From contig NZ_NKHG01000074.1 of the NCBI RefSeq assembly GCF_002744245.1, forward strand, positions 42,923 to 106,922: a stretch of 64,000 nt of DNA, in the 5' to 3' direction. The translations under genes and the position numbers were made by a program. The notes below the pieces were generated by a model. The model ran no database searches. It was given only the letters and a program-made list of their open reading frames with translations, and was not told where the DNA came from. How positions within the stretch are numbered: position 1 is the first letter of the stretch; the number at the start of each line of letters is the position of its first letter. This document shows, piece after piece, positions 59,141 through 64,000 of this stretch. This stretch comes from Bacillus pumilus. GTDB lineage: Bacteria; Bacillota; Bacilli; Bacillales; Bacillaceae.

Positions 59141-60271
59141 TTATCGTGCGGCTTTTTGTACGTTCACAAGCCCAGCACCGTAATAAAATGGCTCTCCAAG
59201 CTTTGTCGATGTTTTTGAAAGTCTTTCACGCACTTCTTCGTTCGTCAGATTCGGATGTTTTGATAGAATCACAGCCGCTGCCCCCGCTACATGTGGTGAA
59301 GCCATGGACGTTCCGCTCTTGTAGCCATATTCGTTACCGGGAATTGTGCTTAACGTCGAAACACCTGGTGCCGATACTTCCACCTCTTCGCCAACAGAGG
59401 AATCAAAGGCTCTTTGCTTTCTTTGATCCACAGATGCGACAGCCATCACGGAGCTGTATTTGGCTGGGTAGTCAATCGTATTGAGAGAACCATAACTCCC
59501 AGCATTTCCGGCAGAAGCCACAATGAGAATTCCTTTATCATACGCTCTATCTACAGCTTCCTTCAGTGCCTCTGATTCACTTGCTCCCCCCATACTAATA
59601 TTGATGACATCCATGTCATTCTCGATGGCCCAGTCGATGCCTTTCACAATCCAACTATAGTAGCCATCACCATTTTGATCTGCTACCTTAACAGCATAAA
59701 TAGAAGCTTTTGGCGCAACACCAACAACTCCAACCTTATTATCTAATGCTGCGATCGTGCCTGCCACATGTGTTCCGTGTTCATGGGGATCAACAAGCGG
59801 GTTAGACTCTGTTGGAACAAAGCTCACCCCACCAGTTACGTGTAAATCTTCATGCTTGCCATCAATGCCGCTATCAAGAACAGCTACTTTGACATTCTGT
59901 CCGGCGTATCCTCGTTTATGTACCTTTTGTGCTTTAATGCTTTTGATGCCATATGGGACGGTTTGACCGCTTGTTTTTGCTTTTTGGTCTTCCTCAATAA
60001 AGGTGACTTCTTTTGCTTGATCCAGTTTCTCTTTCGATGCCTCATTCAATGAAACTTTCATCATATCTATTTGTTCTATTGATTCTTTCACATGCCCACC
60101 AGCTTCTTCAACAAGCTGTTTTTGTGATTTGTCTTGAACGGAAGAAGAAAAGCCGATCATATACTCTTTTTTTGTTAGCTCCTTTGCAGATATATCTGAT
60201 GCGCCAAACGCGATCGATGTCAGCAGCATACCTGCCATACAAAGCCCTGCTCCAAATGTCTTGACGTTCAC
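59141..60271 (-). CDS. Secreted subtilisin-like serine protease
   Basis: A 376-residue subtilase of the extracellular S8 type. It has a signal peptide (cut near ISA, about residue 30), an I9 propeptide (about 33-102, [16 protein letters not shown] to [10 protein letters not shown]) and a mature domain from about QTVPYGI. The triad is complete: Asp in VAVLDSGID, His in EHGTHVAG, Ser in GTSMASPH; the oxyanion Asn is in ASAGNAG. The start is the GTG at 60271, about 10 bases after AAAGGGAG; a GTG three codons earlier lies too close. It resembles the AprE family but is not in this place in B. subtilis. Confidence 0.9.
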   Translation of the reverse strand: MNVKTFGAGLCMAGMLLTSIAFGASDISAKELTKKEYMIGFSSSVQDKSQKQLVEEAGGHVKESIEQIDMMKVSLNEASKEKLDQAKEVTFIEEDQKAKTSGQTVPYGIKSIKAQKVHKRGYAGQNVKVAVLDSGIDGKHEDLHVTGGVSFVPTESNPLVDPHEHGTHVAGTIAALDNKVGVVGVAPKASIYAVKVADQNGDGYYSWIVKGIDWAIENDMDVINISMGGASESEALKEAVDRAYDKGILIVASAGNAGSYGSLNTIDYPAKYSSVMAVASVDQRKQRAFDSSVGEEVEVSAPGVSTLSTIPGNEYGYKSGTSMASPHVAGAAAVILSKHPNLTNEEVRERLSKTSTKLGEPFYYGAGLVNVQKAAR

Positions 60272-60382
60272 GATACTCACTCTCCCTTTTATTGCTTTTT
60301 GTCATTTAACTACATTTTCAGACAAAAAGAAACGACCGTTTGTCCTATTTTTTAAAATTTTTCCATTTATTTGATGTACTTG

Positions 60383-60604
60383 TCATAAAAAAGCAAAATA
60401 AAAATGCTTATGATCCTCTTGATACTGATCATAAGCATTCCTGCCTTTATGTTTCTTCATCATATGCTGCAAAGCTTCTTGTTTTGTTTTTGTCTTTCTT
60501 TCATGTGTACTAAAATGCGACATGCTTCCTCTTGACAGTTCTGGATTTCGGATGTGCTGCCTTTGAATATGTGCTCGTTTTTTCTTTTCTTTGCTTTTTC
60601 CCAT
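60383..60604 (-). CDS. yqkK: YqkK, small basic protein
   Basis: A 73-residue, strongly basic protein (SKEKKKRAHIQRQHIR; HERKTKTKQEALQHMMKKHKG) matching B. subtilis YqkK (71 residues). Function is unknown; a nucleic-acid or spore role is plausible from charge alone. A hairpin with T run lies within its last codons, so its terminator is inside the coding end. Start ATG at 60604 behind AAGGGG. Confidence 0.75.
   Translation of the reverse strand: MGKSKEKKKRAHIQRQHIRNPELSRGSMSHFSTHERKTKTKQEALQHMMKKHKGRNAYDQYQEDHKHFYFAFL
60403..60439 (-). terminator. Terminator inside the 3' end of yqkK
   Basis: A perfect 13-bp stem AATGCTTATGATC/GATCATAAGCATT with an 11-base loop is followed on the minus strand by TTTTTATTTTGCTTTTTTATG. 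It lies wholly within the yqkK frame, which ends at 60383. Confidence 0.7.
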
Positions 60605-60654
60605 TTGGCAAAACCCCTTTCGTTGTCGTTATGATACACGATAGCACTTGAAAA

Positions 60655-60677
60655 AGATAGACGTATACACGCCTATC
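60655..60677 (-). terminator. Possible terminator after the ElaA-type gene
   Basis: Stem GATAG/CTATC extended by CGT/ACG pairs is followed on the minus strand by TTTTTC; it overlaps the stop codon at 60673. The stem is interrupted, so this is less certain. Confidence 0.45.
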
Positions 60678-61125
60678 CTTCTTTTTTCACCATGTCAAGA
60701 TGCGGGATCCCATCTTCATCATAACAATCTGAGACAACTTTGAAGCCAAACGATTCGTAAAACGATTTTAAATAAGCCTGCGCCTGAATTTTGACACTTG
60801 TTTCACCTAATTCACTGAGCTTTTCTAAAGCCTTGCTGAGCAGAATTTTCCCATAGCCTTTTTTCCGGCCAGCCTGGGTCACAAGGACACGGCCGATGGA
60901 TGCCTCCTTGTACATGATCCCCCTTTGGAAAATGCGACAATAAGCGACAATGCTGCCATGCTCTTTTGCGATGAAATGAAGCGCATCTTGATCAAGATGA
61001 TCAATTTCAGGATAAGGGCATGTTTGTTCTACGACAAACACATTCACTCTTTCCATTAAAATAAGGTAAAGATCCTCTTTAGACAGTTGTTCAAATGTTT
61101 GACATGTCCATTTAAGTTGACTCAT
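60673..61125 (-). CDS. ElaA-type GNAT acetyltransferase
   Basis: A 150-residue N-acetyltransferase. The N-terminal phrase LYLILMERVNVFVVEQTCPYPEIDHLD is the ElaA signature, and the acetyl-CoA loop is VTQAGRKKGYGKILL. The substrate is unknown. Its ATG overlaps the endonuclease Q gene's end by 14 bases, so it is the last gene of a nudF-endoQ-elaA operon. Confidence 0.85.
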   Translation of the reverse strand: MSQLKWTCQTFEQLSKEDLYLILMERVNVFVVEQTCPYPEIDHLDQDALHFIAKEHGSIVAYCRIFQRGIMYKEASIGRVLVTQAGRKKGYGKILLSKALEKLSELGETSVKIQAQAYLKSFYESFGFKVVSDCYDEDGIPHLDMVKKEG

Positions 61126-62293
61126 GATGGATATCCACCTTGCCGTAGACGCCGCCTCCGCCAGCGATCAGTCCAACTTCGCCCTTTCGCGCTTTGATGA
61201 TGTAATTGGCTGTTTTTTCTGGCAGGACAGCTTTTAGTTCTTGTTCTGTTGCTTGATGAAGAATGTTCATTTCTGTGTGAAAAACGGCTTTTAGCTTTTC
61301 TAACGTTTTGGCCCCAACGCCCGGAATAAATTGAAGCGGGAGCTGGTGAACATAAGGAGGTCTCTTCCCATTATCACTTTCTTGGTCAGCAAGCTCCTTT
61401 AAACGCTCACTTACCCCTTTGGTCATTCGGGTATGGCCGCATGCTTTGCATTTTTCTTGATCCTGACTGTCAGGTCTTATCCCGCATTTCTCACAGGTCG
61501 TATAATAATATTTTCCAAGACGGGGAGCGAGTCCATAATTCCCTGTGATGTTTCTACCGTCTTTTCCTTGAAGGGCTAGTTTGAATTCAGTAAAGGAGGC
61601 ATGATCCATTTGAATTTTGGTATATTCTCGCGCAATTTTCCCTAAGGAATGAGCATCTGAATTCGTTAAAAAAGGATAACGGTTCAGCTCACTTAGCTGG
61701 GAGGCCATTGACGTATCGCAGCTAAGGCCAAGCTCAACAGCATCAATGAGTTCTGGATCAAATACTTCTGTTAAAGAAGTGTTTACCCCTTTGCCGTATA
61801 GACTTTTGTGCGGCGTGAAAATATGAGCAGGAATAAATAATCCCCCTAGCTCCTTCACCTTATGTTGAAGTGTTCTCCCATCAACATATAGGCGCTGTGA
61901 ACTCAAATGCACATTTTTCATGTGAAGAGAGAGCCATGCTGAGAACTCGGACATTTTGTGTAATGTGGGCATAAACGCAAGCACATGAATCGGACCCTTT
62001 GAATGGTCGTCATTGATTTCTAGCTCACTGCCTAAAAGTAAAACCGTTTTTCCAAATGATAGACCTCCATCATTCAATTCAGTGTATCTGCCTTCCTCTA
62101 CACCTTCTATCAATTCTTCTAGGACCTCAGGAGATTGTGCATCAATCACACCAATCATCCCCATCCCTTTACTTTGTGACGCCTCTATTAAAATTTGGTC
62201 AATTGTGAGCGACCTTGCACCTGTAATTTTGACAGCCCTGCCTGTTCTCGTTCTGCCAATATGAATATGGATGTCAGCAAAAAACTCCCTCAT
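61112..62293 (-). CDS. endoQ: Endonuclease Q (YqxK), repair nuclease for deaminated bases
   Basis: EndoQ nicks DNA 5' of uracil, hypoxanthine, xanthine and abasic sites. The 393-residue product has a PHP metal domain starting FADIHIHIGR (metal histidines of the first motif), then GSELEINDDHS, PAHIFTPHKS and FLTNSDAHSLGK. A zinc finger with two CxxC pairs (CEKCG...CKACG, about 268-288) and a C-terminal helix-hairpin-helix (FIPGVGAKTLEKL) follow. A functional bacterial EndoQ has been reported from B. pumilus. It overlaps nudF by 4 bases. Confidence 0.92.
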   Translation of the reverse strand: MREFFADIHIHIGRTRTGRAVKITGARSLTIDQILIEASQSKGMGMIGVIDAQSPEVLEELIEGVEEGRYTELNDGGLSFGKTVLLLGSELEINDDHSKGPIHVLAFMPTLHKMSEFSAWLSLHMKNVHLSSQRLYVDGRTLQHKVKELGGLFIPAHIFTPHKSLYGKGVNTSLTEVFDPELIDAVELGLSCDTSMASQLSELNRYPFLTNSDAHSLGKIAREYTKIQMDHASFTEFKLALQGKDGRNITGNYGLAPRLGKYYYTTCEKCGIRPDSQDQEKCKACGHTRMTKGVSERLKELADQESDNGKRPPYVHQLPLQFIPGVGAKTLEKLKAVFHTEMNILHQATEQELKAVLPEKTANYIIKARKGEVGLIAGGGGVYGKVDIHHEST

Positions 62294-62847
62294 TTTGTAG
62301 ACTTAAGTACCTCTTGCAGCTGTAAGTACTGAATAGCAAAGGCTGTTTTTGCATCATAAATATGCTGTTTTTCAATGAGGTGCAATGCTTCTTCTAACGA
62401 AACTTCCATCACTTCGACAAATTCATCTTCATCCAGCTCTCTTTTTTCTTCAAGCGGAACCAACTGATCTGCAAGATACATGTGAACAATTTCATCAGCA
62501 AACCCAGGCGATGTATAAAAGGCAGTCAGCTTTTTCAGCTGCTGAGTCGTGTATCCTGTTTCTTCTTCTAATTCTCTCAGTGCTGTATGTGCCGGTTCTT
62601 CACCTTGTTCTAATTTTCCAGCCGGAATTTCAACGATGGCCCGCTCTAGTGCTTTACGGTATTGCTTGACCAAGATGATTTTATTTTCTTCCGTACGTGC
62701 AATGACTGCTACTGCACCTGGATGTTTGATGATTTCTCGTTTGCCCTGTTTTCCATTTGGCAATTCTACATCTTCAAGAACCAAGTCAATGATTTTCCCG
62801 TTGTATAATTCTTTGGACGATAATGTTTTTTCTTCAAAGTCCTTCAA
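62290..62847 (-). CDS. nudF: NudF, ADP-ribose pyrophosphatase (Nudix)
   Basis: NudF splits ADP-ribose and related sugars to AMP and ribose 5-phosphate. The 185-residue product has a complete Nudix box (GKLEQGEEPAHTALRELEEE, then TGY). The start is a TTG at 62847 behind GGAG; the N-terminus MKDFEEKTLSSKELYNGKI matches B. subtilis NudF. It is first in the operon, and its stop overlaps the EndoQ start by 4 bases. Confidence 0.94.
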   Translation of the reverse strand: MKDFEEKTLSSKELYNGKIIDLVLEDVELPNGKQGKREIIKHPGAVAVIARTEENKIILVKQYRKALERAIVEIPAGKLEQGEEPAHTALRELEEETGYTTQQLKKLTAFYTSPGFADEIVHMYLADQLVPLEEKRELDEDEFVEVMEVSLEEALHLIEKQHIYDAKTAFAIQYLQLQEVLKSTK

Positions 62848-63014
62848 TTTTGTCAGCTCCTCGTTCTACTTTCACTTTTTCCTTCATTCATTTTAACATA
62901 GATGATTTAGGAGAGTCGAAAAGCGAAAGCTCGCTTCAATGCGCCATTTTAAATCACCTAGCTTGAATTCTAGATTTTTTTCACTTAAGGTGAAAGGATA
63001 GGAGTGTGATTGAA

Positions 63015-63935
63015 TTGAAAAAAAGACGAATTGGTACCTCTGATCTCTTGGTCAGTGAGGCGGCATTAGGATGTATGTCTCTTGGGACTGAAAAAGAAAA
63101 AGCGCTCTCTTTATTAGATGAAGCCATTGATCTTGGGATTAACTATTTGGATACAGCCGATTTATATGACTTTGGGATAAATGAGGAAATTGTCGGGGCA
63201 GCCATTAAGAACAGACGGCAAGATTTGATTTTGGCCACAAAAGGCGGCAACCGCTTTGAAAAAGGCAAGCCGGGCTGGGACTGGGACCCTTCAAAGGCGT
63301 ACATAAAAGAGGCAGTGAAACAAAGCCTCAAGCGGCTTCAAACAGATTATATTGATTTATACCAATTGCATGGCGGCACGATTGATGACCCAATTGATGA
63401 GACCATCGAGGCTTTTGAAGAACTAGTAGAAGAAGGCGTCATTCGATATTACGGCATATCTTCTATCCGTCCAAATGTCATTAAAGAATATGCCAAAAAT
63501 TCGAACATCGTCAGTGTGATGATGCAATATAGTTTACTCGACCGCCGTCCAGAAGAATGGTTTTCTCTTCTTGAAGAACAAAGCATTAGTGTCGTCGCAA
63601 GAGGTCCTTTAGCGAAAGGGCTTTTAACTGAAAAACCAATCTCTCACGCAAGTGCAGCTATTCAAAAAGACGGCTATCTTCACTACTCATTTGAAGAGCT
63701 TCAGCAGGTCATTCCTTCTTTAAAGAAAGTCTCTTATGACCTATCGCTCACTGAGCTGTCCATTCAATATTTACTAAAGCATGCTTCTGTCAGTTCCGTT
63801 GTTTTTGGCGCAAGCTCGGTGGAGCAGTTAAAAGAAAATGTGGCAGCAGCAAATGCACGATCTTTCAGCGATCAAGAAATAAAAGCATTGACATACTATA
63901 CAAAACAATCTGTGTATGAAGTACACCGTCAATAG
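63015..63935 (+). CDS. yqkF: YqkF, aldo/keto reductase
   Basis: A 306-residue NADPH-dependent AKR. The catalytic Asp and Tyr are in DTADLYDFG; the Lys is in ILATKGGNRF and the His in LYQLHGGT. The start is a TTG at 63015, 10 bases after AGGAG, giving exactly B. subtilis length; a GTG at 63006 lies too close to the ribosome site. Physiological substrate unknown. It is divergent from nudF, and its terminator hairpin is abutted by the repeat element. Confidence 0.9.
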   Translation: MKKRRIGTSDLLVSEAALGCMSLGTEKEKALSLLDEAIDLGINYLDTADLYDFGINEEIVGAAIKNRRQDLILATKGGNRFEKGKPGWDWDPSKAYIKEAVKQSLKRLQTDYIDLYQLHGGTIDDPIDETIEAFEELVEEGVIRYYGISSIRPNVIKEYAKNSNIVSVMMQYSLLDRRPEEWFSLLEEQSISVVARGPLAKGLLTEKPISHASAAIQKDGYLHYSFEELQQVIPSLKKVSYDLSLTELSIQYLLKHASVSSVVFGASSVEQLKENVAAANARSFSDQEIKALTYYTKQSVYEVHRQ

Positions 63936-63943
63936 AATGTAAA

Positions 63944-63966
63944 AGAGATCACGTCATGTGATCTCT
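63944..63966 (+). terminator. yqkF terminator stem, followed by repeat instead of T run
   Basis: A perfect 9-bp stem AGAGATCAC/GTGATCTCT with a 5-base loop lies 8 bases past the yqkF stop. The expected T tract is replaced at once by CAGCGTGTAGAC, the left end of the repeat element. Confidence 0.75.
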
Positions 63967-64000
63967 CAGCGTGTAGACAAACCCTCGCATTCTTTGTCAG
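63967..64000 (+). repeat. Second copy of the dispersed element, left end only
   Basis: The first 25 bases are identical to the start of the element at 21756. It then reads CTTTGTCAG where the first copy has TGGTGTCAG, before the window ends. Same strand relative to the upstream gene and same abutment to a terminator hairpin as the first copy. Confidence 0.8.

Overview
The window looks like the chromosome of a Bacillus of the B. pumilus group (B. pumilus/safensis/altitudinis). Nearly every gene has a recognisable B. subtilis counterpart in the same order, from yphF through der, cmk, gudB, recQ, serA, sigX, res, scp, rib, lysA, spoVA, sigF, dacF, xerD, fur and spoIIM to yqkF. Local differences set it apart from B. 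subtilis 168: a short rib operon, an extra subtilisin, an endonuclease Q gene and an intact gudB. The species assignment is inference from gene content and order; no 16S or other marker is present.

Layout: 1-8.6 kb carries yphF (partial), yphE, gpsA, der, the YIEGIA sporulation genes ypzH/seaA/yphA, tiny ypzI, fni, ypfD, cmk and ypfB. 8.6-14.9 kb holds motI, the spore germination pair ypeB-sleB, prsW, ypdA and gudB. 15.1-21.2 kb holds mecB, ypbG-F-E-D, recQ and ypbB. 21.3-25.4 kb holds ferredoxin, a repeat element, fmnP under an FMN riboswitch, serA and an M23/LysM peptidase. 25.4-33.3 kb holds rsiX-sigX and resABCDE (cytochrome c maturation and redox control). 33.3-39.8 kb holds rluB, spmAB-dacB, ypuI, scpAB, a 30-residue YjcZ-type gene, ypuF and ribT. 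39.9-42.2 kb is the FMN-riboswitch rib operon, reduced to ribE-ribB-ribH. 42.2-46.2 kb holds ypuD, a DUF2164 gene, ppiB, ypuA and lysA. 46.3-54.3 kb is the forespore block spoVAA-AF, the spoIIA operon with sigF, and dacF. 54.4-64 kb holds pupG, drm, xerD, yqzK, fur, spoIIM, a secreted subtilisin, yqkK, an ElaA-type acetyltransferase, endonuclease Q, nudF and yqkF.

Two patterns cut across the annotation. First, gpsA, fni and cmk are each exactly one base short of an intact frame, and ypbD probably is too. In every case one G of a GG (in an AGG context) is missing, which looks more like systematic base-calling error than decay. Second, a GC-rich element of about 120 bp with imperfect terminal inverted repeats sits directly against the fer terminator hairpin. 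The first 34 bases of a second copy sit in the same way against the yqkF terminator hairpin at the right edge.

Functionally most of the window serves sporulation, spore coat/cortex and germination, envelope biology, and core nucleotide, amino acid and flavin metabolism. No tRNA, rRNA, CRISPR array, prophage or complete insertion sequence was seen.
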